From: Alkalicoccus urumqiensis
GTDB lineage: Bacteria > Bacillota > Bacilli > Bacillales > Salisediminibacteriaceae
Assembly: GCF_002993335.1 (NCBI RefSeq)
Contig: NZ_PVNS01000004.1
Span: forward strand, 1 to 64,000
Direction of reading: 5' to 3'
DNA length: 64,000 bases
This document shows, one piece after another, positions 17,708 through 27,568 of the stretch (within the stretch, counting starts at the first letter, position 1; every line of letters begins with the position of its first letter). Below the pieces are notes generated by a model. It had not been told where the DNA came from and did no database searches. It worked only from the letters and a program-made list of their open reading frames with translations. The position numbers and the translations under genes were made by a program.

Positions 17708-20700
17708 TTAAAGTTCAAGCAGTGCTTCAATCTCTTCTCTGCCAAGCGAATTAAGCATTGTTTCGCCGGGCTGGACGACACGGTCCAGAAGGTCCCGCTT
17801 CTGTTCCTGCATCTGATGAATTTTTTCTTCAATGGTACCTGCAGTAACCATTTTCGTTACTGTCACAACCCGCTTCTGACCGTACCGGTACACACGGTCC
17901 GCCGCCTGATCCTCGACAGCAGGGTTCCACCAGGAATCAAATAGAATGACCGTATCGCCGCCGGTTAAGTTAAGTCCTGTACCTCCGGCCTTTAAAGAAA
18001 CGAGAAACAATTCTTTTTCTCCATGATTGAAAGCATCAGCCATCACGACCCGGTCTTTGGAAGGGGTGTTTCCATCGAGGTAAAAATAGTTCCGCTTTTC
18101 TTCATCCAGACGGCTGCGGATAATCGACAGCATTTTCGTAAACTGACTGAAAATGACGATCCGGTGGTTATCCTCAAGCAGTGTATGAATATAATCCATC
18201 AGCCGCTCCAGCTTTTCGGAACCGCCGCTGTAGTCTTCGATAAACATCCCCGGATGACAGCAGATCTGCCGGAGCCGCGTCAGGCCGGCCAGAATCTGCA
18301 TCCGCTGCTCCTGCCAGGCATTCCGGGCAATTGCATCCTTCGCTTCCGTCTGAAGCAGCTTCAGCTGACCCATATACAACGTCTTCTGGTCTCTCGTCAA
18401 ATCCGTATATTCGACCGCCTCCAGTTTGTCCGGAAGTTCTTTTAATACATCCACTTTCCGCCGCCGCATAACAAACGGGCGGATCCTTGATTTGATCTTT
18501 TCTTCCTTCCACCGCGAAAACGCCTTTTTACCAGGCAGAAGTCCGGGAAGAGCAATGGAAAAAATGGAGTACAGTTCTTCCAGCGAATTTTCGATCGGCG
18601 TACCGCTTAATGCAAACGTCACGCCGCTGTTCATCTTCCTGACTGCCGCGGCTGTTTTTGTCTGGGCGTTTTTTACATTCTGCGCCTCATCCAGAATCAG
18701 GGCCCCGAACTGCTGTCCGGCGTATATTTCCTCATCCCGGCGCATCGATGGATACGATGTGATAAATATATCCGCATCCGGATGATCACTGCGCTGCTTT
18801 TCCCGTTCCGCGCGGCTTCCTGAAACGACAACCGCCTGAAGAGAAGGAGCAAACTTTTCGACTTCACGCATCCAGTTGTACACGACACTCGCCGGACAGA
18901 GGATGAGTGCCGGGGCATACTGCTCTCCCCGTTCCTTTCTGCCGGCTAGAAAGGTAATCGTCTGCAGCGTTTTCCCGAGTCCCATATCATCTGCGAGAAT
19001 ACCGCCCATACCGTAATACGCGAGCGATGTCATCCACTGGTATCCTTTCTTCTGGTAATCACGCAGGTCAGCATCCACCATGTCCGGCAGGGCAAAATCG
19101 AGTTCCTCCGGCTCCAGAAGACGCGTAAACAGCTGTCTGAGCTCTCTGCTGTGCTTCAGCCGCACATGCTCCATCTCATCCAGCTCGAACGCCTGATAAA
19201 GCGGAGCCGTCATGACGGCCCCCTCCCCTTTATTTTTCCCCCATTGATCCGCGAGGCTCCGGATCCCGTCAAAGACAGAAGAGGTAAGCGGCAGATATGC
19301 TCCGTCTTCCAGCTGGATATATTCCTCTTTCTTCATCAGTGCCTCGAGCACCGCTTCCACATCTCTCTCTGAAATTCCCTCGATGGAAAACGACATTTCC
19401 ATCCAGCCGGATGCTTCCGCGAGCTCCACGTTGATATCCGGCTCTTCTTCTACGTGGTGCACCATGGCCAGCAGGTCGTCTGGCGCAAATACGTCAAACG
19501 CTCTGCTGAGGTAAGGCAGCCATGAATGGACAAACTGCAGAATATCCCGGAAGGAATCCAGAAAAAGCTCGCTTCCATTAAATTTAAACGGCGCCGTTTC
19601 AATCAGATGAACGAGCCGGTATTCTTCTTTTACATCCCGGACCAGAACAGTATCATCTTCTCCGGCAGTTTCGACAAAAGGGTTGATCTTCTTTTCCCCG
19701 TAGCGGAAATTCACCTCTGCCGTCATCCGGTCTTTCCCTGGATAGGTTAAATGGAGTTCCGGCCGGAGCGGTTCCATTGTGATTTTCTCTTCCAGTCCTT
19801 CTTCGACGTGAACGGTGCCGATTTCGTTCAGCTGTGGGAATAGGACCGATGCCATCCGGCCGAGCGCTGCCTGGTCGAAGCGCATCACCCTCCCGCGGGC
19901 CCCGGCAAAGGCATCATAAAGCGAATCCACAATTCGGTGTTTGTCGTCAGAAAGTGTATAGGCTTCCGCATCGAGTACGAGAATCGGCAGTTTCTCTCCG
20001 AAATAATACACGTCCTCAAATTCAGCCCAGTCGAGCGTCAGAACATTGTCCTCCAGCCGGACAAAAAACTGAAACGGCTTTTCCATCTCCCTGAGCACAA
20101 ACGGCGTCCCATCTTCAAAGTATACCCGGAGATGCTCCATTTCCTTCAGGTAGGCCGGGGCTTCCGAAGGCGGCAGTTCAATATACCGAGTGTCTTTCCT
20201 CTGATAGCGCAGGTAATCCGGCTGATACATCTGCTGTGTTTCCATCAGCCTGTAAAGCTTATGAAGCATGGCTTCTGTGTCCGGGTCAATCGTATATTCG
20301 CCGGGATAATAAGTGAATTTATCCGTGAACCGGTAGCTCTCTTTTTCTCTGACGGCCCGCAGGAATTCATGCATGTTTTTTACGATATACATCCGGTCCC
20401 TGCCAGCCTTCATCTCCAGCTGGACAGAACCTGCCGACCAGGAATACGATGCGGGAAGCAGACGGATATAAAATTCCACAATCATTTGTCCGGCCGGCTC
20501 GTCCTCTTCGTTTTCTTCGGGAAGATACAGAGATTCAATTTTATGCAGAAACTGCTGCATCATCCGCTGCTCCCCGGGCAGCAGGCCGACGGGCTCCATA
20601 TCAAAATCCATGCCGCGCTGCTCAAGCCAGGAGCGGAAATCTTTACGACTGAGTTCCAGAAGCGCTGCGAGTGCGTGCGAGCATGGAAGTGTTCCTCTCT

Positions 20701-20929
20701 CACACGTACAGGAGAGCGGCTCGATACGTCCTTTCACGTCGATTTGAAAACGAACACGGAATTTTGTCTGGTAGCGGACGACGTAAACGAGAAGCTGCTT
20801 ATTTTTATGATCCCAGAAAATGTCCCGCACACTTCCTTCTGACTGATACACGCGTGCAACAGAAAGGGCTGAAGGATTTTCAATGTGTTGAACGAGTTGT
20901 TCTTCTGTTAATTGATCAATTCGAAACAT
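17708..20929 (-). CDS. SWIM zinc-finger SNF2-family DEAD/DEAH helicase
   Basis: A 1073-residue Swi2/Snf2 ATPase expected to translocate on double-stranded DNA and remodel bound proteins. The N-terminal SWIM finger is visible near residue 57 as CTCERGTLPCSHA (CxC...CxH). A central SNF2-associated region covers roughly 300-600. Helicase motifs are DDMGLGKT (Walker A), DEAQ (motif II), SGTPIENS (III) and, in lobe 2, SLKAGGTGLNL (V) and DRVYRYGQ (VI). The start is ATG 20929, set by AGGAGGG six bases upstream; a 42-codon upstream extension lacks support. Related Bacillus protein: YwqA. A role in DNA repair or transcription recycling is inferred from the family. Confidence 0.9.
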   Translation of the reverse strand: MFRIDQLTEEQLVQHIENPSALSVARVYQSEGSVRDIFWDHKNKQLLVYVVRYQTKFRVRFQIDVKGRIEPLSCTCERGTLPCSHALAALLELSRKDFRSWLEQRGMDFDMEPVGLLPGEQRMMQQFLHKIESLYLPEENEEDEPAGQMIVEFYIRLLPASYSWSAGSVQLEMKAGRDRMYIVKNMHEFLRAVREKESYRFTDKFTYYPGEYTIDPDTEAMLHKLYRLMETQQMYQPDYLRYQRKDTRYIELPPSEAPAYLKEMEHLRVYFEDGTPFVLREMEKPFQFFVRLEDNVLTLDWAEFEDVYYFGEKLPILVLDAEAYTLSDDKHRIVDSLYDAFAGARGRVMRFDQAALGRMASVLFPQLNEIGTVHVEEGLEEKITMEPLRPELHLTYPGKDRMTAEVNFRYGEKKINPFVETAGEDDTVLVRDVKEEYRLVHLIETAPFKFNGSELFLDSFRDILQFVHSWLPYLSRAFDVFAPDDLLAMVHHVEEEPDINVELAEASGWMEMSFSIEGISERDVEAVLEALMKKEEYIQLEDGAYLPLTSSVFDGIRSLADQWGKNKGEGAVMTAPLYQAFELDEMEHVRLKHSRELRQLFTRLLEPEELDFALPDMVDADLRDYQKKGYQWMTSLAYYGMGGILADDMGLGKTLQTITFLAGRKERGEQYAPALILCPASVVYNWMREVEKFAPSLQAVVVSGSRAEREKQRSDHPDADIFITSYPSMRRDEEIYAGQQFGALILDEAQNVKNAQTKTAAAVRKMNSGVTFALSGTPIENSLEELYSIFSIALPGLLPGKKAFSRWKEEKIKSRIRPFVMRRRKVDVLKELPDKLEAVEYTDLTRDQKTLYMGQLKLLQTEAKDAIARNAWQEQRMQILAGLTRLRQICCHPGMFIEDYSGGSEKLERLMDYIHTLLEDNHRIVIFSQFTKMLSIIRSRLDEEKRNYFYLDGNTPSKDRVVMADAFNHGEKELFLVSLKAGGTGLNLTGGDTVILFDSWWNPAVEDQAADRVYRYGQKRVVTVTKMVTAGTIEEKIHQMQEQKRDLLDRVVQPGETMLNSLGREEIEALLEL

Positions 20930-21108
20930 GCGGAGCCCTCCTGAATTTTGACTACTCTTCATCATATCAAATTTTTCTTTCTCCGGCACTTCCTGCTCCT
21001 TGTATCCTTTAGAAAAAGAAAGCGCATATCCGTTCTTAAGGAAAAAGAATAACAAACCGGACTGCCTGCTGCCTTCCCGGCAGGAAGCGGGATCTTATTT
21101 TCAACATG

Positions 21109-21136
21109 AAAAAGAGGCCCTGCCCGGAGCCTCCGC
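21109..21136 (-). terminator. Terminator after the PAS-GGDEF gene
   Basis: On the minus strand GAGGC and GCCTC arms enclose a GC-rich loop and are followed by TTTTTC. It is placed just after the stop at 21150. Confidence 0.7.
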
Positions 21137-21149
21137 TGATTTCTTAATT

Positions 21150-22496
21150 TTATGCTTTTCCGCCTGATACAGCACCGCTGTCCCCGCTCTTTAACATGCG
21201 GGAGGAAGCCACTGTATTTCTTCCCATCGCTTTTGCTTTGTACAGAGCCTGATCGGTATTATCGACGAGTTCATCAATGGTGCCAGCATCCAGCGAACTG
21301 CTTACGCCGAAGCTCGCTGTCAGGCACGGACCCGCTGCTCCTTGATGATGCGGGATGCAGAGCTGCTGAAGCTCTGTTCGAAGCTGCTCTGCTAATGCAG
21401 CCCCCTCTTCCTCCACTCCATTCATTAATACAGCGAATTCCTCGCCGCCGTACCGGAACAGTGTGCCGCTGGACTGCATAATATTTTCGAGCGTCTGCGC
21501 CGTCATTTTTAAGGCGTCGTCCCCTGCCTGATGACCAAAGTGATCGTTGTACGGTTTAAAGTAATCCAGATCAAACAAAATGAGACTGAACGCTTCTTCT
21601 GTTTCCCAGTATTTCTGCAGCTGGACATCAAACAGCCGTCTGTTGGCTACACCTGTAAGACCGTCGCGCTCAGAGAGGCGCTTCAGTTTTTTATTGACTC
21701 GGCGGAGTTTCTCTTCCGTCCGGACGGTCGATGTTAAATCCGTAATCGCGCAGAGCACTGCATTGATTCCGCCATGTTCATCAGTAAGCGGAGCGGCATT
21801 GATGGAAACGATCCTTCGGCCTCCCTGCTCATCGGCCAGCACATGTGTGACATCTTCGACCGGCTCCTCTGTTTCCATGACCCTGCTGAACGGAAGCTCT
21901 TTTTCCGGAATAGCATTCCCATCGATCGATGTGATGGAAAAGCCGGGATCGTTATACTTCATCGAAGCGAGGGCGGATTTATGGATGCCTAATATCTGCT
22001 CGGCCATTTTATTTGCAAAAACGATATTCCCTTCCTCATCAAGAAGGGTGATACCAGCCGGAACGGTCTCGATGATTTTAGCAAGATACTGCTGCGTTTC
22101 CATTGTCGACCGCTCGTACTGCTTTCTTTCGGTAATATCCTGAATCTGCCCGATAAAATACTGCGGCAGGCCTGCTTCGTCTTTTACCATTGTGACATTT
22201 AGAAGCGTCCAGAGAATCGCTCCATTTTTTTTAATATACCGCTTCTCCATCTGGTAAAAGTGTATTTCACCGCGGATTAAACTTTCCAGATTTTCTCGGT
22301 CATGTTTGTTATCTTCCGGGTGGGAAAAGACGTCGAACGGATTCTTTTCGAGATCTTCTTTTGTATAGCCGAGCATCTGCTGCAGTGCTGGATTCGACAT
22401 AAGTACGTACCCTTCCGTATTCACAAGTGCCACTCCGACAGCTGAATAATAAAAAGCCTGCTCAAACAGCAGCCGGCCATCTTCACTGGATAGCAT
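21150..22496 (-). CDS. PAS-PAS-GGDEF diguanylate cyclase
   Basis: A 448-residue soluble protein. Two PAS domains (about 10-125 and 135-255) each end in the PAC-like IQDITERKQYE or CAITDLTST. A GGDEF domain (about 270-435) follows, with LSERDGLTGVANRR, FDLDYFKPYND and the active-site GGEEF at 350-354. The acidic metal residues (Asp309, Glu352/353) are present, so cyclic-di-GMP synthesis is expected. The inhibitory I-site RxxD, normally five residues before GGEEF, is absent here, which suggests no product inhibition. There are no transmembrane helices. It is a single gene with its own terminator. Confidence 0.88.
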   Translation of the reverse strand: MLSSEDGRLLFEQAFYYSAVGVALVNTEGYVLMSNPALQQMLGYTKEDLEKNPFDVFSHPEDNKHDRENLESLIRGEIHFYQMEKRYIKKNGAILWTLLNVTMVKDEAGLPQYFIGQIQDITERKQYERSTMETQQYLAKIIETVPAGITLLDEEGNIVFANKMAEQILGIHKSALASMKYNDPGFSITSIDGNAIPEKELPFSRVMETEEPVEDVTHVLADEQGGRRIVSINAAPLTDEHGGINAVLCAITDLTSTVRTEEKLRRVNKKLKRLSERDGLTGVANRRLFDVQLQKYWETEEAFSLILFDLDYFKPYNDHFGHQAGDDALKMTAQTLENIMQSSGTLFRYGGEEFAVLMNGVEEEGAALAEQLRTELQQLCIPHHQGAAGPCLTASFGVSSSLDAGTIDELVDNTDQALYKAKAMGRNTVASSRMLKSGDSGAVSGGKA

Positions 22497-22619
22497 ACCA
22501 CCCCTCCTTTCCTTCTAAGTACCTTTCCCATATGCACATCTTTCTAACCAGAAAAATGCACACAAAGGTATATAAGTCCTATACATTCTTTATACAAATA
22601 TCTCTTTCCGGAAAGAAAC

Positions 22620-22644
22620 AGGCGCAGAGGAAGGCTCTGCGCCT
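22620..22644 (-). terminator. Hairpin terminator after the flavin reductase gene
   Basis: Perfect 10-bp arms AGGCGCAGAG and CTCTGCGCCT with a 5-nt loop, immediately after the stop at 22648 on the minus strand. The T-tract is weak. Confidence 0.7.
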
Positions 22645-22647
22645 GCG

Positions 22648-23256
22648 TTACTCTCCTGGACGGGGCAGTTCAAAAATGTTTCCGAGCTCGGCATATTCCC
22701 GTCCGCCGAGACGGGCAACCGGCTTCATTTTCTTTGTGTCGACTCTGCCGTTTTCATACAGTTTATCCTCAATTTCATAGTGGAGTATGCGGCCGATAAG
22801 AAGATCGACTGCGCCATCGTCCCCCTCAAACTCAAGGTGTTTTTCCAGGCGGCATTCCATTTTAACCGGCGATTCCTTCAGGGAAGGCACCGAAACTTCT
22901 GACGAGACGAGCGGATGGAACCCTGCCCGGTCAATTTCGCTTTCTTCCGGTGCAAGTTCCGCCGAGGTCTCGTTCATTTTTTTTACATTCCCTTTTGTAG
23001 CTGCGTGAATGACGAATTCACCGGTTTCCAGGATGTTTGCTGCCGTATCTTTTTTCCTGCCATCCCGTCTTCCCACAGCGATTGATACGAGAGGAGGATC
23101 AGCAGAGATGACAGAAAAGTAGCTGAACGGTGCAGCGTTGACATAACCTGCTTTTGAAACTGAGGTAACGAGTGCAATCGGTCTCGGAGTCACGATCGAT
23201 GTCAACAGACGGTAATGATCTTTTTTAGCAAGTTCTTTTGAAGAGATCGATACCAT
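22648..23256 (-). CDS. Flavin reductase-like FMN-binding protein
   Basis: A 202-residue protein of the flavin reductase-like (DIM6/NTAB) split-barrel family. The motif TPRPIALVTSVSKAGYVNAAPFSYF (residues 23-47 region) binds FMN, and SADPPLVSIAVGRRDGRKKDTAANI is equally typical. Such proteins reduce flavin for a partner oxygenase or act on quinone-like compounds. Its start codon overlaps the mhqD stop (TGATG), so the two are translated together. Together they suggest detoxification of quinones or other electrophiles, but this role is inferred from the neighbour. Confidence 0.85.
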   Translation of the reverse strand: MVSISSKELAKKDHYRLLTSIVTPRPIALVTSVSKAGYVNAAPFSYFSVISADPPLVSIAVGRRDGRKKDTAANILETGEFVIHAATKGNVKKMNETSAELAPEESEIDRAGFHPLVSSEVSVPSLKESPVKMECRLEKHLEFEGDDGAVDLLIGRILHYEIEDKLYENGRVDTKKMKPVARLGGREYAELGNIFELPRPGE

Positions 23257-23870
23257 CAGCCGTTCTCCCGATGGCGTTTATAATACGCGTGTGCCTGATC
23301 AACTTCCTCTCTCGTCAGCTGGTGCCCCATTTCCGCCCAGTACAATTCTACAGATGCACCGGCACGCTCCAAATCACTGAACAGTTCCTTTGTCTCTTCC
23401 GGCGGGCAGATCGGGTCGTTTGATCCCGCTCCGATAAAGACAGGGATGCCGCTCATATCAGGGAGATCCAGCCCTTTTCTCGGCACCATCGGGTGAAACA
23501 AATACGCTTCCTGGAGCGGTTTATCGTAGTGATACAGCAAGCTTGCAGCAATATTTGCGCCGTTGGAATAGCCGACAGCTGCGAGCTGATTCCGGTCAAA
23601 TCCGTATTTTTCTGCCGCCTCTCCGAGAAAGTCGTTTAATTCTTTCGTCCGAAAAATTAAATCCTCTTCATCGAATACACCCTCCGCAAGTCTGCGGAAA
23701 TAACGGTTCATACCATTCTCATCCACGTTTCCACGCACACTGAGGATTCCCGCTTCCGGATCGATCATTTCTGCGAGCGGAAGAAGGTCGTTCTCATCCC
23801 CGCCGGTGCCGTGCAGCAGAAGAAGTGTCGTAGTGTTTCCATTTTTAGGTTCCTGATAAATATGGTTCAT
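23256..23870 (-). CDS. mhqD: Alpha/beta hydrolase MhqD-like (phospholipase/carboxylesterase family)
   Basis: A 204-residue serine hydrolase. LLLLHGTGGDENDLL (16-30) forms the oxyanion region; Ser102 in GYSNG is the nucleophile; the triad is completed by the Asp in GAGSNDPICP and the His in EMGHQL. Close similarity over the whole length to Bacillus MhqD (YodD), a hydrolase in the methylhydroquinone/catechol resistance regulon, is evident in SVRGNVDENGMNRYFRRLAEGVFDEEDL. It overlaps the flavin reductase by one base. No MhqR gene is present in the window. Confidence 0.85.
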   Translation of the reverse strand: MNHIYQEPKNGNTTTLLLLHGTGGDENDLLPLAEMIDPEAGILSVRGNVDENGMNRYFRRLAEGVFDEEDLIFRTKELNDFLGEAAEKYGFDRNQLAAVGYSNGANIAASLLYHYDKPLQEAYLFHPMVPRKGLDLPDMSGIPVFIGAGSNDPICPPEETKELFSDLERAGASVELYWAEMGHQLTREEVDQAHAYYKRHRENG

Positions 23871-24030
23871 TTCCTATCTGCTCCTTCCATTCTATATACT
23901 TTAAAAAAGTAAGCTCCCTCTAGTATATCCCCTTCCCTTCTCCTTCTGCAAACGTCTAAATCTTTAGTGGAAAAAATGCCCGGAGGCACTATACTTGTTC
24001 CAACTTTCTTATTTGTATACACTGACAATG

Positions 24031-24044
24031 TGTAAGCGATTACA
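24031..24044 (+). promoter_or_regulatory. cre site (CcpA operator) upstream of the formamidase
   Basis: TGTAAGCGATTACA matches the Bacillus cre consensus TGWAANCGNTNWCA at every position. It lies 18 bp before the start codon and just downstream of a likely promoter (TTGTTC at 23995, TATACA at 24016), a position where CcpA normally represses. Confidence 0.75.
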
Positions 24045-24062
24045 AAAGGGGAGGTTTTTCTC

Positions 24063-25376
24063 ATGAACCAGAAAGCGCAGCAGACGGTGTACGTCAATGA
24101 ATTCACCGATGGCGTCCTCGACCCGCAGAAGCCGATGCTCGGGCCGGTTAAAAACGGCGGTCACATTGTGGCCAATACAGCGCCGGGATGCTGGGGGCCG
24201 ATGATTACGCCTGCTTTAAAAGGCGGACATGAAGTAACTACTCCGATCTATGTGGAAGGAGCGGAGGTCGGTGATATGATCGCCGTTCATATTACGTCTC
24301 TCCGTGTTACTTCGATGGCAACGGCTTCCGGAAACGATGCCCCGGTGGAAGGACGGTTTCTCGGGGACCCTTTCGTTGCAGTCCAATGCCCGGAATGCGG
24401 CACGATGCATCCGGAAACAGACATTCAAGGCACCGGCCAGACAGCCATCCGCTGCAGAAAATGTGGTGCCGATGTGACGCCTTTCCAGTTCACAAATGCC
24501 TATACCATCGCTTTCAACGATCAGAAAACCATCGGTGTGACGATGGATAAAGAGCGCGCAGAGAAAATTGCCGAAGACGGCCGTTCATGGATGGCAACAC
24601 CGGAAAATTCCATTCAAAACCCTGTCGTCACTTTCGCGCCGCACGACCTTGCAGGAACGATCGGCAGACTGCGTCCCTTTTTAGGACAGCTCGGCACAAC
24701 GCCATCACGCGCGATTCCGGATTCTCACAACGCAGGGGACTTCGGTTCGTTTCTATTAGGGGCTCCCCACGAATACGCACTTACCGAAGAAGAGCTGGAA
24801 GACCGCACGGATGGTCATATGGACATCAATCGTGCCCGGGAAGGTGCCGTGGTTCTGTGTCCGGTAAAAGTTCCGGGCGGCGGCATTTACCTCGGCGATA
24901 TGCATGCGATGCAGGGGGACGGTGAAATCGCCGGACATACTACGGACGTGTCAGGCATTGTCACGCTCCGCGTGGATGTGATCAAGCAGAAACACCCCGG
25001 AGGCCCGCTGATGCTCCCTGTAACGGAAGATCTGCCGTATCTGGCGAAACCGTTCAGTCAAAAAGAACTCAAAGAAGCAGAGGAACTGCGCAGCAGCTGG
25101 GGTATGGAAGCCCCACTGGAAAAATCACTTCCGCTTTCGTTTGTCGGAACAGGGGCTGATTTAAATACAGCGACCACCAACGGAATGGAGCGGGCTGCAG
25201 CGTTTCTCGGCGTCACCGTACCGGAAGTCATGAACCGTGCGACGATCACCGGCTCCATTGAAATCGGCAGACATCCGGGCGTTGTCACAGTAACATTTCT
25301 CGTTCCGGAAACGCTGTTCCCGAATGAGCGGCTTCTGGAGCTTGCACGCAGCCAGTACCAGTCATCCATCGAATGA
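24063..25376 (+). CDS. Acetamidase/formamidase family protein (FmdA-like)
   Basis: A 437-residue hydrolase of the acetamidase/formamidase family, which release ammonia from short amides. Family features: [19 protein letters not shown] near the N-terminus, HPGGPLMLP, and the long conserved stretch [20 protein letters not shown]. Two CxxC pairs (CPECGT and CRKCGAD, about residues 115-141) form an apparent zinc-ribbon insertion. The start has GGGGAGG upstream. The perfect cre site suggests catabolite repression, fitting a nitrogen or carbon scavenging enzyme. The substrate among small amides is undetermined. Confidence 0.85.
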   Translation: MNQKAQQTVYVNEFTDGVLDPQKPMLGPVKNGGHIVANTAPGCWGPMITPALKGGHEVTTPIYVEGAEVGDMIAVHITSLRVTSMATASGNDAPVEGRFLGDPFVAVQCPECGTMHPETDIQGTGQTAIRCRKCGADVTPFQFTNAYTIAFNDQKTIGVTMDKERAEKIAEDGRSWMATPENSIQNPVVTFAPHDLAGTIGRLRPFLGQLGTTPSRAIPDSHNAGDFGSFLLGAPHEYALTEEELEDRTDGHMDINRAREGAVVLCPVKVPGGGIYLGDMHAMQGDGEIAGHTTDVSGIVTLRVDVIKQKHPGGPLMLPVTEDLPYLAKPFSQKELKEAEELRSSWGMEAPLEKSLPLSFVGTGADLNTATTNGMERAAAFLGVTVPEVMNRATITGSIEIGRHPGVVTVTFLVPETLFPNERLLELARSQYQSSIE

Positions 25377-25446
25377 AGCATTGCCGCTGAACGGGTTTCG
25401 TTGTAGACTGGAGAAAGAATTCAACAACGAAAGTCAGGTGGCCGGC

Positions 25447-27528
25447 ATGCTGGAGGAAGCTCAGAAACATCTTACGTATTATTTCGGACATCCCGATTTC
25501 CGTCCGGGTCAGCGGGCGGTACTGGAACGGGTTTTTGCCAATCAGAACTCCATGGGCGTCATGCCGACAGGCGGCGGGAAATCTGTGTGCTACCAGATCC
25601 CGTCGCTTCTTCTGTCCGGCGTTACACTCGTCATTTCTCCACTCATCTCCCTCATGAAGGATCAGGTGGATGAGCTGAGAGAGGCAGGTATTTCCGCGAC
25701 GTATATTAACAGCAGCCTCTCTCAGGAAGAGGTACGCTCGCGGATGGACAATATTCATATGGGTCTGGAAACGCTCGTATACATTGCACCGGAACGTCTC
25801 GAAGCACCGAGCTTTCTCCGGATGCTCCAGCGTCTGCCCGTGTCCATGATAGCGGTGGATGAAGCCCACTGTCTGTCGCAGTGGGGACACGATTTCCGCC
25901 CGAGCTACCGGAGAATACCCGAGCTGATCAGCTCACTGGAGTCATCGCCGGTCGTACTGGCGCTGACAGCCACAGCGACACCTCAGGTGACAAGCGATAT
26001 CTGCCGGGAGCTTTCGATTGATCCCGGCGCCGTCGTACAGACGGGCTTTTCGCGTGAAAATTTATCGTTTGCCGTAGAAAAGGGCGTGGACCGGGACGCC
26101 TATATTCTTGATTACATCCGCCGGGATCCGGAAGCCTCGGGGATCATTTACTGCGCAACACGAAAAGAAGTCGACCGGATTCACGGACACCTCGTAAAAA
26201 ACGGTGTTTCCTGCGGAAGATACCACGGCGGAATGGATCAGGAAGAGCGGCGCAGCATGCAGGAATCCTTCGTTTATGACGATACGAAAGTTATCGCTGC
26301 AACGAATGCGTTCGGGATGGGAATTAATAAATCCAACGTACGGTTTGTTATTCACCGGAATATGCCCCGGACGGTGGAAAATTATTATCAGGAAGCAGGG
26401 CGCGCTGGACGCGATGGATCGCCGAGCCGCTGTATACTGCTCTTCTCCCCGCAGGACGTTCAGATTCAGCAGTTTTTGATCGATCAGTCCCAGATGGCCG
26501 ACGAGCGCAAGCAGCAGGAATACTCCAAGCTGCAGCAGATGCTTCACTACTGCCACACGGAAGACTGCCTGCAGAATTACATGATCCGCTACTTCGGAGA
26601 TCATCCCGATCAGCCGTGCGGCAGGTGCTCCACATGTGTCGATGACCGCTCCCTTGAAGATATCACGAAGGAAGCACAGATGGTGTTTTCCTGTATCCGG
26701 AGAATGGGCGAGCGCTTCGGCAAAACGATGGTCGTGCAGGTCCTCACCGGCTCGTCCAATCAAAAGCTCCGTGACCTTGGCTTTCACCGGCTTACCACTT
26801 ACGGGCTCATGAAAGGAAAAACGCAGAAGGACTGTGCCCAGCTGATCGATTTTCTGGCGGCCTCCCAGTATCTTTATTTAAGCGGAGGTGCCTATCCGGT
26901 GCTGAAGCTCGGAGAGGCAGTCATTCCGGTGTTAAAAGGAGAGACGCGCGTCGAGCGGAAAACCGTGCGCACCTCGCCCGCTGCGCAGCCGGTGGAAGAT
27001 CCATTATTTCAGGAGCTCCGGACATTACGCCGGGAGCTTGCCAAAGAACACGGCGTTGCACCGTATATGGTATTTTCGGATAAAACCCTTCAGGATATGT
27101 GCAGAGAAATGCCGCGGACACAAGAAGAAATGCTTCAGGTCCGGGGAGTCGGCCAGAGTAAGTGGGATGCCCATGGCGAAGCCTTCTTAAAAAAGATTCA
27201 TGAATTTTCGATTACGGAGTCAGCGTCGAAAGTGAAAAGCTTCGTTCAGACAGCATCTATGTATCAGGACGGCCGCACCGTTGAGGATATCTGCTCGGAG
27301 CGGGGCTTAAAAGAAACGACTGTGCTGCAGCATCTTCTTGAAGCGCTGGACGAAGGCTGGGAGATCGACCTGGAAGAATTGACGGATCCCGGGGAAATCG
27401 AAGAAGTCGCAGAAGCGATCGACCGCATCGGTCTCGACAACGGACTGAAAGCGATAAAAGAAACCGTGGATGAATCCATTTCCTATTTTACTATCCAGCT
27501 CGTTGCCAACGACTATGTCCGTGTCTAG
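25447..27528 (+). CDS. recQ: ATP-dependent DNA helicase RecQ
   Basis: A 693-residue RecQ helicase that unwinds DNA 3' to 5' in recombination and repair. Domains: helicase lobes 1 and 2 (10-335) with Walker A PTGGGKS (40-46), DEAH (138-141) and the aromatic-rich loop [14 protein letters not shown]. The zinc-binding domain has cysteines in CLQNYM and CGRCSTC (about 375-400). A winged helix follows, then an HRDC domain (about 515-590). A C-terminal helix-turn-helix-like region (about 600-685) is longer than in the minimal 590-residue type. ATG 25447 is used because AGGTGG lies six bases before it; a longer frame overlaps the formamidase. Confidence 0.92.
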   Translation: MLEEAQKHLTYYFGHPDFRPGQRAVLERVFANQNSMGVMPTGGGKSVCYQIPSLLLSGVTLVISPLISLMKDQVDELREAGISATYINSSLSQEEVRSRMDNIHMGLETLVYIAPERLEAPSFLRMLQRLPVSMIAVDEAHCLSQWGHDFRPSYRRIPELISSLESSPVVLALTATATPQVTSDICRELSIDPGAVVQTGFSRENLSFAVEKGVDRDAYILDYIRRDPEASGIIYCATRKEVDRIHGHLVKNGVSCGRYHGGMDQEERRSMQESFVYDDTKVIAATNAFGMGINKSNVRFVIHRNMPRTVENYYQEAGRAGRDGSPSRCILLFSPQDVQIQQFLIDQSQMADERKQQEYSKLQQMLHYCHTEDCLQNYMIRYFGDHPDQPCGRCSTCVDDRSLEDITKEAQMVFSCIRRMGERFGKTMVVQVLTGSSNQKLRDLGFHRLTTYGLMKGKTQKDCAQLIDFLAASQYLYLSGGAYPVLKLGEAVIPVLKGETRVERKTVRTSPAAQPVEDPLFQELRTLRRELAKEHGVAPYMVFSDKTLQDMCREMPRTQEEMLQVRGVGQSKWDAHGEAFLKKIHEFSITESASKVKSFVQTASMYQDGRTVEDICSERGLKETTVLQHLLEALDEGWEIDLEELTDPGEIEEVAEAIDRIGLDNGLKAIKETVDESISYFTIQLVANDYVRV

Positions 27529-27568
27529 ACCGGATTTTCTGCAGCTGTGGTAAAATGGAAAGCCCTTT

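Noticed and set aside
19937-20842. 301-codon frame antisense to the SNF2 helicase
   Set aside because: Shadow of the helicase gene; no ribosome site, and the protein on the other strand has complete helicase motifs.
26062-26787. 241-codon frame antisense to recQ
   Set aside because: Shadow frame; the sense strand encodes the conserved RecQ lobes and zinc domain.
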